DNA of 42,609 bases from a virus. The notes beneath the pieces are model-generated. The model was not told the origin of the DNA. It searched no databases and saw only the letters and a program-made list of their open reading frames with translations. Each line of letters opens with the position of its first letter. Position 1 is the stretch's first letter. A program made the translations under genes and the position numbers. Below are positions 30,259-38,172 of the stretch, in pieces. The stretch lies in the IMG/VR virus record IMGVR_UViG_3300031576_000124, positions 1 to 42,609 of that record. The stretch is one strand, 5' to 3'.

Positions 30259-31215
30259 CTACGGCGTGTCGTCGTTGTTGAACATCTCGATTCTGCAGCT
30301 CTCGTCTGCATCCGAGCTGAAGTACGCCTTCGCCACGAACGGCACGGTCGCCAAGTCGTAGCCCTGTAGGACCGGGGTATCGCCCTGGATGACCGCGACG
30401 GGCGCGGTGAATCGCAGTTCCTCCGTGACAGCGGTCTTGACGGCCTTCATCACGATCTGCCCGGTGGTCGTTCCGTTGAAGCTCGAGTACCAGTCCGCGA
30501 ACGCCTCGAACAGCACGTGGGCCGTGAACTGCACCTCGATGACATCGCTTCGTCGAGGCTCACGGGCGAGCCCCGCAGCCCGCATCGTCCGCGTGCGGCT
30601 CACCGGGTTCTTGATCTCCACTTCGAGGGACTGCGCGGGCATCTCCGCACCGCCGGCCCAGGTGATGAAACACTGGTTGGGGATGAGCGGGGAGAACGTC
30701 GCTGGCGTCAACGTCGTCTCGGTCGCATCGTTCACGAAGGACTTGAAGACGAGCCCGAGGTCGTACGTGGCCACATCGTCCAGCGGGATGGACAGCTTGA
30801 GGCTCTCGATCTTGCCACCACTCCACCGCCAGACGAGGTTCTCTTCGAGAACTTCCTCCGCCGTCAGGCCCATGCCGAAACGATCCGCCGTGCCGATCCC
30901 GGTCGTGGCCGGGAATCTGTGCGTCCGGGGATCGGCGGCACCCGTAGTCGTGACCGAGCCGATCAGATGCTTGAACAGAAAGCCCTGACCCTGGTAGCTC
31001 GCGGCGAGTTGACACGGCCCTTCGCCGACGTAGCCGCCGTAGACGGTCCCGAGCGCGCTCTTGCTCCGGATCGTCTTGATGTCCTTGAAGAAATGGTTGG
31101 GCTTGACGTTCCAGCTGATGACCTCAAGCGCCCGCGTGACGGCCACACTGGTCCCCCAGGTGGTTTCCTCACCGAGACTGACCTGTCGCATTTGCGAATC
31201 ACCCGAGGCGCCCAC
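30259..31215 (-). CDS. Major tail (tube) protein
   Basis: 318 residues from a GTG at 31215; an ATG at 31191 would give 310 residues but has no ribosome site. The beginning 'RQVSLGEETTWGTSVAVTRALEVISWNVKP', the 'GEGPCQLAASYQGQGFLFKHLIG' segment and the C-terminal beta-rich domain are typical of tube proteins of the phage tail-tube group. It lies between the tail terminator and the chaperone. The large size suggests an added Ig-like or surface domain, though none is distinct. Confidence 0.8.
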   Translation of the reverse strand: MGASGDSQMRQVSLGEETTWGTSVAVTRALEVISWNVKPNHFFKDIKTIRSKSALGTVYGGYVGEGPCQLAASYQGQGFLFKHLIGSVTTTGAADPRTHRFPATTGIGTADRFGMGLTAEEVLEENLVWRWSGGKIESLKLSIPLDDVATYDLGLVFKSFVNDATETTLTPATFSPLIPNQCFITWAGGAEMPAQSLEVEIKNPVSRTRTMRAAGLAREPRRSDVIEVQFTAHVLFEAFADWYSSFNGTTTGQIVMKAVKTAVTEELRFTAPVAVIQGDTPVLQGYDLATVPFVAKAYFSSDADESCRIEMFNNDDTP

Positions 31216-31246
31216 TCCCTCTTGCCCGTGATGTTGCTGGGGGCCG

Positions 31247-31268
31247 GCCGGATGGGCATCCGGCTTTT
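31247..31268 (+). terminator. Hairpin followed by T4 on the plus strand
   Basis: GCCGGAT-gggc-ATCCGGC followed by TTTT reads as a short intrinsic terminator in the rightward direction, opposite to all genes here. It could stop antisense transcription, or act only as an RNA hairpin in the leftward message ahead of the tail tube gene. The T-tract is short. Confidence 0.35.
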
Positions 31269-31310
31269 CGGGTGGCCTGCCCTATCCCCCAAACGTTCGC
31301 GTTTACGTCG

Positions 31311-31736
31311 TCACGCTTGTCCTCGCAATCGCACGTACTCCACCTTTACCTCGAGGAGCCATCGCCGCTCACCGCGGCCGGCGGCTTCCTCGGTCTCGAA
31401 CGGCTCGAAGTTGATGCAGAGCACGTCGGTGATCTCGACAGAAGAGATCCCCAGGAAGTTCCCGCTACCGTCCTTCACTTCGAGTTTGTTCATTACCGCG
31501 GCGCCCAGATCGAGCATCCCGACTTGAGTAGTGTTCGCCACGAGCCAGACGCCGAAGAGCGCGTACTCCTTGACGTGAGTGCGCGCGGTGAACGGATCGC
31601 TCGCCTTCGCCCCTGGGACCGACTGCGCCGCAGGCAGGTCCTTCGGGCTTGTCTCCAGCCCGGTGACGCCAGCGATCCCGGGAGTCGCGAACAGGAAGGC
31701 GTTGAGCGCATCGAGGATCTCGCGTTGCTTGCTCAT
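31311..31736 (-). CDS. Tail terminator/completion protein
   Basis: 141 residues, 'MSKQREILDALNAFLFATPGIAGVTG' at the start and 'WLLEVKVEYVRLRG' at the end, the alpha/beta shape of tail terminator proteins. It follows the gp10-like gene (ATGA overlap) and precedes the tail tube gene, the canonical place. A 95-base gap with a hairpin separates it from the tube gene. Confidence 0.7.
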   Translation of the reverse strand: MSKQREILDALNAFLFATPGIAGVTGLETSPKDLPAAQSVPGAKASDPFTARTHVKEYALFGVWLVANTTQVGMLDLGAAVMNKLEVKDGSGNFLGISSVEITDVLCINFEPFETEEAAGRGERRWLLEVKVEYVRLRGQA

Positions 31737-32161
31737 GAAAACACCGCGTACGAGTTACCAAGGATCGACAGCACGGCGGGCTCGACCTTGCGTGCCGTGG
31801 GATCCAGCGTCTGACGCTGCGGGAGCCGCCCAGGCAAGCCTGTCTCATGGAACCGGCCGTAGAAGCCACGCGGCCCGAAATCGATCCTCGCCATAACGTC
31901 GAGTTGCGTGCGACGCACCCGGAGCCGTACGCCGCGAAACAGAGGCCCGGCCTTGTACCCACGGGCGCGCCGGCGCTGGCCCTCCGGCGTGTTCGACCGC
32001 AAGACGGATCCGCCGCGGAGAAGCGAGGCTTCCTCAGCTTTCACGAGCCTCCCGGCTTGCCGCATGAGCTTGGCCTGCTCCGCCTTGAACGCGCGCAGCT
32101 CCCGGTTTCGCGTCGCCGCGTACGAGTCGATCCCGACGCCGTAGATGAGAAACCGACTCAT
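31733..32161 (-). CDS. HK97 gp10-like neck/tail-completion protein
   Basis: 142 residues, basic. The N-terminal half is helical ('RNRELRAFKAEQAKLMRQAGRLVKAEEASLL'). The C-terminal half has 'VMARIDFGPRGFYGRFHETGLPGRLPQRQTLDP', matching the 'FY-x-x-FxExG' signature of gp10/virion-morphogenesis proteins. It overlaps both neighbours by 4 bases and belongs to the head-tail joining set. Confidence 0.75.
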   Translation of the reverse strand: MSRFLIYGVGIDSYAATRNRELRAFKAEQAKLMRQAGRLVKAEEASLLRGGSVLRSNTPEGQRRRARGYKAGPLFRGVRLRVRRTQLDVMARIDFGPRGFYGRFHETGLPGRLPQRQTLDPTARKVEPAVLSILGNSYAVFS

Positions 32162-33060
32162 GCCGCGACCGACCTTTCCATTTCGAGGACCTCACGGGCG
32201 TGCGGAGGCACGTCGTCCCACTTGAGCCCGCGGACTTGGCCTTCGCCGAGCTGCTCGTCGGTGACGTGGTAGAGGCCCTTCTGGGACTTGAACGTCTTCA
32301 CCGCGACGATCTCGATCGCCGCTCGCTCGACATGGGCCGGGATGACGGAGAAGCCCGCGGTGTACTGCACGCGAACGCTTCCATCGCCGTAGTAACCAAC
32401 GAACGGCCAGGCTCCGCCGATGCGGCGCAGGATGCCAGCCTTGGCGTTGAACGTGTAATCCTCTGTCGCGTCAAGTACGGTCGTGGCATCCCACACGCGC
32501 GGGAGGAACGGCGAGACGTGGACCGCGGCGATCGCCGCGATCGGGTACCGGTCGAGGTTGATCGTCTGCGCGTTCCACCCACGCGCGCTGTGGAATTCCT
32601 CAAGGACCTCCTGCGTGTACTTCTTCCCGCAGAAGGAATGGACGTACTCCGTCACCGCCGGCAGGAGGGCGTCGATGAGCGGGTGATCCTTCGTCCCGAG
32701 CTGAGGAAACGCCGCCAGGACGTTCGCGCGGGTCGTCAGGTAGGGTCCGCTCCCTGAGGCGTACCCGCTCTCCACCTGGTCCTGGAATTCATCCGGAGCA
32801 ACCACGTGGGTCGCATGGGAGATCTCCAGGATGTAGAGCGTGACATCGGCCGTCGGGGTGTAGTAGATCCAGTATTTGCCAGGGAGCGTGGCAGCGCTGA
32901 TCTCGCTCGCCGTGAGGACTTCGGAGGCCGCGACGAGCGTGTTCCCGCTCTGGCGCCGCAGCACGAGCGCGAAGTTCGCCTGGATGAGCCCGGTAACTGG
33001 AGCCCCGGCAGTCGTCTTCACGTCGAAGCTGTGTCGGACTTCTTGGTTGAGCTGCGCCAT
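32158..33060 (-). CDS. Head-tail connector (gp6-like) with an N-terminal beta domain
   Basis: 300 residues, longer than plain gp6 adaptors. Residues ~108-300 are the connector: 'LTTRANVLAAFPQLGTKDHPLIDALLPAVTEYVHSFCGKKY' and 'AGFSVIPAHVERAAIEIVAVKTFKSQKG' are typical of the helical gp6/YqbG fold. Residues 1-~100 ('HSFDVKTTAGAPVTGLIQANFALVLRRQSGNT...YWIYYTPTADVTLYILEISH') form a separate beta-sandwich, perhaps exposed at the neck. An unusual fusion but a clear frame. Confidence 0.75.
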   Translation of the reverse strand: MAQLNQEVRHSFDVKTTAGAPVTGLIQANFALVLRRQSGNTLVAASEVLTASEISAATLPGKYWIYYTPTADVTLYILEISHATHVVAPDEFQDQVESGYASGSGPYLTTRANVLAAFPQLGTKDHPLIDALLPAVTEYVHSFCGKKYTQEVLEEFHSARGWNAQTINLDRYPIAAIAAVHVSPFLPRVWDATTVLDATEDYTFNAKAGILRRIGGAWPFVGYYGDGSVRVQYTAGFSVIPAHVERAAIEIVAVKTFKSQKGLYHVTDEQLGEGQVRGLKWDDVPPHAREVLEMERSVAA

Positions 33061-33079
33061 CCGCTTTCCATGTCAGCGG

Positions 33080-33130
33080 GGAGGCCCGACCTCCCGTCTC
33101 GCCCCTGACGATTCAGGCGACCGGGCCTCC
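33080..33130. other. Intergenic inverted repeat
   Basis: GGAGGCCCG (33080-33088) and CGGGCCTCC (33122-33130) form a perfect 9-bp stem around a 33-base loop that itself can pair as CCTGA-cgat-TCAGG. It lies in the 125-base gap between the accessory head protein and the connector. It may affect leftward mRNA stability; there is no T-tract. Confidence 0.45.
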
Positions 33131-33185
33131 CTGGATTCCGCACGGAGCGTCGGCCTCGCGAGCCTCAGCCCCATGCGGCGCTGGA

Positions 33186-33662
33186 TCAGTCGACGATCGC
33201 GCTCGGCGGCGTCACCTGCCGATAACGCGGGCCTGCGAGCAAGAACTGCACGGCCGTGATGTTCGCGGCGTTGGACGCTCCGGTGCTGATCCGGAGGCAG
33301 TCGAATCCGCCGTTCACATCGAGCGCCGCCGCGTCGACCTGGAAGATCACGATCTTCCGTGCCACGCCGGCATCGGTGGTGTAGGTGGCCGCTGCGGTCC
33401 TTGCGACGAGCGCATCGCTGGTTGCACAGTCGAGATCCGACCAAATGGGTACGGCCGGGATTGCTTTGTTGCCGGTGCCGGCGACCGCGGTGCACTGCTC
33501 CGGCGTGAGCAGGACGGTCGCGGCGTTGCCCTGGTTGATGTGAACGATGATGAAACAGCGGGTGTAGTCCTTGAGCGAGATGACATCGCTCGTCCGGCCC
33601 GCCGCATCGGCCGCGGGGCCGAGCCCCTCGACCAGCTTCGCTCCTTCGACGAGATGGAACAT
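33186..33662 (-). CDS. Conserved head accessory protein
   Basis: 158 residues from the ATG at 33662 with AGGAG 8 bases upstream. 'VEGAKLVEGLGPAADAAGRTSDVISLKDYTRCFIIVHINQGNAATVLLT...GTGNKAIPAVPIW' and 'KIVIFQVDAAALD...FDCLRISTGASNAANITAVQFLLAGPRYRQVTPPSA' are hallmarks of a protein regularly found just after HK97-type capsid genes. It is beta-rich and could decorate the capsid or support the neck; the role is not established. Confidence 0.7.
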   Translation of the reverse strand: MFHLVEGAKLVEGLGPAADAAGRTSDVISLKDYTRCFIIVHINQGNAATVLLTPEQCTAVAGTGNKAIPAVPIWSDLDCATSDALVARTAAATYTTDAGVARKIVIFQVDAAALDVNGGFDCLRISTGASNAANITAVQFLLAGPRYRQVTPPSAIVD

Positions 33663-33703
33663 CGGAGTCTCCTGTCGGCATCGGCGCCTGGCCGCGGCCG
33701 GGG

Positions 33704-35056
33704 TTACGCTCTCGTGTCGAGCTTCACGAATGCGGATGTGGTCGTGGTTCCCTTGTAGGGGGTGAGCGCCGCGGCCATCCACGTCTGGCCATCGACCGCG
33801 AACATGAACCGGAACGCCGTCTGCGCCGATTCGAACTTGACGTGGATCGACATGGCTTCCTTGATCCCGCCGGCCCGCAGGCCGGACAGGTATCCGGACA
33901 TGTCGGCCAGGATCACGTCGCCCGTGGTCCCGAGTGTCGCGCAGAACTCGACCGGGACGACCGGCCGCCCTTTGAGGGTGTTGTTGTCGGGGTTGTAGAG
34001 CCTCGAGTACCCGCCGCCGACGTTCTCGGTCCCGGCGACGTTCTGCACGACGAATACCATCTCGTCGAGCTGCGGCTGCACGTCGTTGTTGATGAGCCAC
34101 ACGGCGGAACCGCGGAACGCCGGATGCAGGCGGTTCCACATTTTCGTCACGTTCCGGTTGTTGAACGTCACCGCGGCCTGGCCCGTCTCCTTCGCGACGG
34201 AGATCATGCAGCCACTCGACATGATCCCCTTCGGCTGTCCTGCGCCGGTGCCGTTGACGATCGCATCGCCGACGAGGAAGCTGATCTCGTCTGCGGCGGC
34301 CTTCGATACCCACCGATCGAGCGCGACGGCGTTGTTCGCCATGAGCTTGTCGGTGAGGTAGCAGAGGACTGCGAGCTCCTGGGGCTCGACCTTCACCTGC
34401 CGCAGCTTCGGCTTGCTCGCCGTGATGGTGTCCGCCTCGTTGATCCAGTAGCCCTGGACCCCGCCATACCGCGAGCCGGTCGCCCGCGAGGTCTCGGCAT
34501 TCGCGAGGAACGTGATGGATTCCCCGCTGACCGGATAGCTGTCCGTCATCCCGAGGAGGTTGTTCTGCCCCTGGTTCATCCTGTCCCAGATCGAGGCGGA
34601 GAACTCGGGGAGGACTGCGAACCCGCCCTCCGACGGAATGGCCTGGGACATCCCGCTGGCCGCGGCGAGTCGCCGGAGGGCGTCCTCGCGGGCGCGAAGA
34701 TCCGCGCCTGGCATCCCGCCGCTCACCATGGCTACGGCCTGACACTGGTGACCCAATGTCGGGAACGGCCGCTCGTCGCTCGTGATCTGCGGCCTGTCCA
34801 CGGAGGGTGCCTGGCCGGCGAGCGTCGGCGGAACGGGCTCGCGGTTCGCCGTGAGCGATTCGACCACGCCCCGGCGGTGCTCCTCCTCGGTGATCTCCAC
34901 CGCCAGGTGGTCCTTCTCGGCCTTCAGGGCCTCGAGCTTCTTCAGCTCCTCGTCGTTGATCTCCCGGCCCTCCGCCTTCGCCGCGGCGAGAATCGCATCC
35001 GCTTCCGCCGGGATCTCGGAGTGGAAGCGCTGCCGCATTTTCTTCAGGTCCTTCAT
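33704..35056 (-). CDS. Major capsid protein, HK97 fold
   Basis: 450 residues from the ATG at 35056, with AAGGAG 7 bases upstream. An in-frame start further up would read through the terminator-like hairpin and is rejected. Residues 1-~70 are a charged coiled coil ('LKKMRQRFHSEIPAEADAILAAAKAEGREINDEELKKLEALKAEK'), the delta/scaffold domain expected to be cut off by the S49 protease. The shell domain follows, with 'VLPEFSASIWDRM', 'DEISFLVGDAIVNGTGAGQPKGI' and 'GRPVVPVEF', all typical of phage capsid family proteins. Confidence 0.93.
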   Translation of the reverse strand: MKDLKKMRQRFHSEIPAEADAILAAAKAEGREINDEELKKLEALKAEKDHLAVEITEEEHRRGVVESLTANREPVPPTLAGQAPSVDRPQITSDERPFPTLGHQCQAVAMVSGGMPGADLRAREDALRRLAAASGMSQAIPSEGGFAVLPEFSASIWDRMNQGQNNLLGMTDSYPVSGESITFLANAETSRATGSRYGGVQGYWINEADTITASKPKLRQVKVEPQELAVLCYLTDKLMANNAVALDRWVSKAAADEISFLVGDAIVNGTGAGQPKGIMSSGCMISVAKETGQAAVTFNNRNVTKMWNRLHPAFRGSAVWLINNDVQPQLDEMVFVVQNVAGTENVGGGYSRLYNPDNNTLKGRPVVPVEFCATLGTTGDVILADMSGYLSGLRAGGIKEAMSIHVKFESAQTAFRFMFAVDGQTWMAAALTPYKGTTTTSAFVKLDTRA

Positions 35057-35116
35057 GTCGCTTCTCCTTGCGGCCAGCGGCGCCTTGCCGGGCCGGGCTG
35101 GTTTCACTGCATTGCC

Positions 35117-35172
35117 GAAAACGAAAAGGCCCAACCCCCGCGCCCCCTGTACAGGGGAAGGGGCTGGGCCTT
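35117..35172 (-). terminator. Intrinsic terminator/attenuator before the capsid gene
   Basis: On the minus strand the arms AAGGCCCA (35172-35165) and TGGGCCTT (35133-35126), with an inner CCCCTGTACAGGGG stem (35144-35157), are followed by TTCGTTTTC. This is a strong rho-independent terminator shape placed between protease stop and capsid start. Partial termination or a 5'-end-stabilising role in capsid mRNA would both fit. Confidence 0.65.
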
Positions 35173-35185
35173 CAGTTCCTCCCGA

Positions 35186-36109
35186 CTACTCGAGCGGATC
35201 GCGAGTCCCGTCCGAGCACACCGTTCTGACTCCCATCGCCGCGACCAGGGCCCGCGCCGTATTCGTGCGCCCTCTCGCGTTCTGCAGCCGTTGGATCGTC
35301 TCCTCGAGCGTCGCGACGCGATCGGCCATTCCGAGTTTGACGGCCTCCTTCGCGCCGACGATGAACCCCTGGCCGAATCCCTCGCGCACGTCCTTCGACG
35401 TCACCCCACGACCCTTGGCCACGGCTCCGACGAAGCTGGCATACGTCTGGTCGATCCTGCCCTGGAGGAGCTCCTGTGCCTCCTCGGAGAGCGGCTCGAA
35501 ACGGTTTCCGGCCGTCTTGAACTTCCCGGCGTAGATCACCGTGTTCTTGACGCCCATCGCCTCCCAGGCGCCCGACTCGTCCTGGTGGACCATCCAGACA
35601 CCGATCGAACCGACTTCCCCGCTGGGGCTCACCACGATCTCGGAAGCAGCGGCCGCGATCCAGTACGCGGCGCTCGCGGCCATCGTGTTCGAGACCGCGA
35701 CGATCGTCTTCGTCTTCCGGGCCGCATACACCTCCGCGGCGAACTCCTCGACGCCATCGACGAACCCGCCCGGGGAATCGATCTCGAGCACAACGGCGGA
35801 GATCGTGTCGTCGGCAACGAGCGCGCGGAGGTCCTTGACGACCACCTGGAGGCTTGTGCCACCCGAGAAGTCGCTCAGCATGTTCGCGCGGTTCGAGATC
35901 AGGCCGATAATCGGGAGCACGGCGACGGCTCCGGTCCGCTGGCTCACAGACCGTGCAGCGGCACGCCGGGGCTCGTCGTCAAACGCTCGGATGCCCGCGG
36001 CGTGAGCGTCCAGAAAGGCGAGGATCTCGTCGAGCTTCTCCGGGCGCATCGCCCAGGGGATCTCCTGCAACGCACGGTAGACACGGGCCGTCCAGATCTT
36101 CGGCTTCAT
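35186..36109 (-). CDS. S49-family capsid maturation protease
   Basis: 307 residues from the ATG at 36109 (GGGAGG 7 bases upstream). SppA/ClpP-like core: 'AVVLEIDSPGGFVDG' (106-120), 'AVSNTMAASAAYWIAAAASEIVVSPSGEVGSIGV' with nucleophile candidate Ser146, and 'NTVIYAGKFKTAG' offering the catalytic Lys (196 or 198). Known relatives process the capsid delta domain and portal during head maturation. The C-terminal helical part ('VATLEETIQRLQNARGRTNTARAL') may serve as scaffold. Located between portal and capsid as expected. Confidence 0.9.
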   Translation of the reverse strand: MKPKIWTARVYRALQEIPWAMRPEKLDEILAFLDAHAAGIRAFDDEPRRAAARSVSQRTGAVAVLPIIGLISNRANMLSDFSGGTSLQVVVKDLRALVADDTISAVVLEIDSPGGFVDGVEEFAAEVYAARKTKTIVAVSNTMAASAAYWIAAAASEIVVSPSGEVGSIGVWMVHQDESGAWEAMGVKNTVIYAGKFKTAGNRFEPLSEEAQELLQGRIDQTYASFVGAVAKGRGVTSKDVREGFGQGFIVGAKEAVKLGMADRVATLEETIQRLQNARGRTNTARALVAAMGVRTVCSDGTRDPLE

Positions 36110-36110
36110 C

Positions 36111-36422
36111 TCAGTGCCTCCCGCCGCCGAATCGCATCCCGCCTGGCAGCACGAGCGGCCTGATCTGCCTTTGGATCTCGGGGTGCTGCGCGACGCAGTA
36201 CTTGCACATGTAGCCTGCGATGAGCTGTTCCCCTGCGGGATTCTTCGAGAGCAGTTGCACGATCGACTCGTGGCCGATGAAGAACAGTCCGCCGCAACCC
36301 TGGCAAGGCTGCACGAGGGCCGCGTTGAACGTCGAGACCACGAGGGGCTGCACGAGCTTGACCGGCGCCTCCACGGCCTGCTCGGTACCACCGTTCGTCG
36401 GTTCCGTCGATGGATCGTTCAT
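36111..36422 (-). CDS. Small zinc-binding-type protein in the head operon
   Basis: 103 residues. C-Q-G-C (near 40-43) and C-K-Y-C (near 73-76) give two Cys pairs suited to one zinc ion. The N-terminal 25 residues are polar and disordered-like, and the C-terminus is Gly/Arg-rich ('GGMRFGGGRH'). It stops one base before the protease start. Function is unknown; small proteins at this place may help assembly. Confidence 0.65.
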   Translation of the reverse strand: MNDPSTEPTNGGTEQAVEAPVKLVQPLVVSTFNAALVQPCQGCGGLFFIGHESIVQLLSKNPAGEQLIAGYMCKYCVAQHPEIQRQIRPLVLPGGMRFGGGRH

Positions 36423-36429
36423 GCTGGCC

Positions 36430-36663
36430 TCACTCGACGCAGACGTTGAAACGCGGAACGAAGACCGGCAGGCTCTCGCCCTGCGGAACGGCCGCCCACT
36501 CGGAGCTTTCGCAGACGAGCGTCACGTGCGGCTCCGCCGCCTCTGGGCCGAAGGCCCTGACGACTGTCACGTCATCGGGCGTCATGGAATTGCACGGGCA
36601 CGCGTCACCACGGAGGAAACGGGCGAGGAGTTCCGGCGCTATGTGGATAGCTCGCTGACCCAT
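36430..36663 (-). CDS. Small hypothetical protein in the head operon
   Basis: 77 residues, 'MGQRAIHIAPELLARFLRGDACPCNSMTPDDVTVVRAF...PHVTLVCESSEWAAVPQGESLPVFVP'. The start at 36663 lies one base beyond the portal TAA, with GGAGG in the portal 3' end as ribosome site. The fold looks like a small alpha/beta domain with 'CPC' near residue 21. No family is known to me. Confidence 0.6.
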   Translation of the reverse strand: MGQRAIHIAPELLARFLRGDACPCNSMTPDDVTVVRAFGPEAAEPHVTLVCESSEWAAVPQGESLPVFVPRFNVCVE

Positions 36664-36664
36664 G

Positions 36665-37945
36665 TTATGCCACCGCCTCCTCGACGCGCGCCGCGATGAC
36701 CGCGCTGGCGCCGTTCCCAGGGACAACCCGTTCGGCCTGGGGAGCCGGCTCGTCAGCGAACCGGAAGTTCGCCGGCATCCAGAAGCGGTCACCCTGGCCA
36801 TCTTCACGGGCGTTTCGGTTCTCGCGCTCCCGGGCCTCGTTCGGCGAAATCTGCCCGCTTTCGATCGCCATCTTGTTCCCCTCCATGCGGGTCTTGTAGT
36901 CCGCCCGGAGGAGCCCGTCGATGTTGTGCTCGACGTAGTAGATCTCCGGAACGTCGATCAAGTCGCGGGCGATCGTGGTCTCCCACATCTCGTACCAGTC
37001 GAGTAGGGACATACCGAGGAGCTGGATGAACACCTGCTCGACCCCCGTCCCCCACGATGTCTGCTTCTCGGCTTGCCCGAGGAAGTGTGGGTGGATCCCG
37101 TAGTACCTACCTATGTCCTCCACCTGGGCACCGAGCAGCTCGAGCGTCTGCGCGTCGCGGTTGCTCATGGTGAGCTTCTCGATCTTGAGCCCACCCTCAC
37201 CGATAAACACCCCGCCGGAGTTGAACGGGCCGCGGTGCGCTTCCTTGAGCGACGCCTTCACCCGCTCGCGCGTTGCGGGCTCCAGAACCTTCTCGGAGGT
37301 GAGCGCGATCCCGGGCTCGCAGCCGTTACCGAACAGGCTCGCACGCTGGGTTTCCGCAGCGACGAACACACCGATGGACTGCCGCGCCTCCTCGATCCTG
37401 GAGATCCCAACGACGCCGTCCTCGGTCCGATCCCGCAGGTGGAACACGCGGCCCTGGTCGAACGTCTTGGTCCCGCCCCAGCGATCCTGGACGTGGTAGA
37501 CGATCGAGAGGTCCCGGCGCTGCTCGACCCTCACATAGTCCGGATGCCACGGGATGAGCTGGTCGACACTGCCGCGCGAGCCCGGGACCTTCTCGGCGTA
37601 GGCGTTGCCTCGGAGAACGACGTGGGAGGTCATCATCCGCCGGAACTCGAACGCCGTCTGCCACCGGTTCGGCATGTAGTTCAGGACGTCCCAGAGTGGG
37701 TGCGAGCGGGCCATCTCCCGGCCGCCGTCTGACTGCCTCCGATACACCGGCAGCGGCACCTTCGCGCAAGACCCGGAGATGATCCGGTTGCAAGCGTTCA
37801 CGCTCGACGCCCGCATCGCGCTCGTCGGGGTAATCGGGACGCCCGCCTGGGTCATCGCACGCGCGGTAGCCGGCCCGTACCAGAAGTCGTCATGCGGCGG
37901 GGGCGCGGCCATGACGCGACCGATGAACCGATCCGCGAATCCCAT
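36665..37945 (-). CDS. Portal protein, HK97 type
   Basis: 426 residues from the ATG at 37945, which shares a base with the previous stop (TGATG). 'SAMRASSVNACNRIISGSCAKVPLPVYRR', 'HPLWDVLNYMPNRWQTAFEFRRMMTSHVVLRGNAYAE', 'LIPWHPDYVRV', 'VFHLRDRTEDGVVGISRIEEARQSIG' and 'EDIGRYYGIHPHFLGQ' are the standard sequence of the family. It forms the dodecameric DNA channel at one capsid vertex. The C-terminus ('GQISPNEARERENRNARED') is also typical. Confidence 0.93.
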   Translation of the reverse strand: MGFADRFIGRVMAAPPPHDDFWYGPATARAMTQAGVPITPTSAMRASSVNACNRIISGSCAKVPLPVYRRQSDGGREMARSHPLWDVLNYMPNRWQTAFEFRRMMTSHVVLRGNAYAEKVPGSRGSVDQLIPWHPDYVRVEQRRDLSIVYHVQDRWGGTKTFDQGRVFHLRDRTEDGVVGISRIEEARQSIGVFVAAETQRASLFGNGCEPGIALTSEKVLEPATRERVKASLKEAHRGPFNSGGVFIGEGGLKIEKLTMSNRDAQTLELLGAQVEDIGRYYGIHPHFLGQAEKQTSWGTGVEQVFIQLLGMSLLDWYEMWETTIARDLIDVPEIYYVEHNIDGLLRADYKTRMEGNKMAIESGQISPNEARERENRNAREDGQGDRFWMPANFRFADEPAPQAERVVPGNGASAVIAARVEEAVA

Positions 37946-38172
37946 CACAGACCCCAACGGAGGCGTGCGAGCAGCCCCAGGAAGCAGAACACGCCGAAGG
38001 CAATCAGGCCGGCGCGGACATCGAAGAGCGCCACGCCGGCGGTGATGGATGCGACGCCAACGACGATCAGCGAAGTCTCCAAGGACGGTGATGCGCTCTT
38101 CACGAGGTTCCGCCGACCAGGCCACCAGGCCAGGAACCACGCCCACGCCTGATGCGTCTCTGGCCTACCCAA
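37945..38172 (-). CDS. Small membrane protein between terminase and portal
   Basis: 75 residues. After ~25 residues with several Trp come two hydrophobic helices ('TSLIVVGVASITAGVALFDV' and 'AGLIAFGVFCFLGLLARL'). The gene overlaps the terminase 3' end by 8 bases and the portal start by one, so translation coupling is likely. Small two-helix proteins at this place occur in some phages; function unknown. Confidence 0.65.
   Translation of the reverse strand: MGRPETHQAWAWFLAWWPGRRNLVKSASPSLETSLIVVGVASITAGVALFDVRAGLIAFGVFCFLGLLARLRWGL

Noticed and set aside
33186-34745. 519-aa minus-strand frame including the head accessory protein
   Set aside because: The upstream two thirds are a shadow of the capsid gene; a proper ribosome site puts the start at 33662.
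33842-36163. 773-aa plus-strand open frame opposite capsid and protease
   Set aside because: It is Arg/His/Gly-rich, as expected for the antisense of GC-rich genes, and the opposite strand encodes clear capsid and protease domains.
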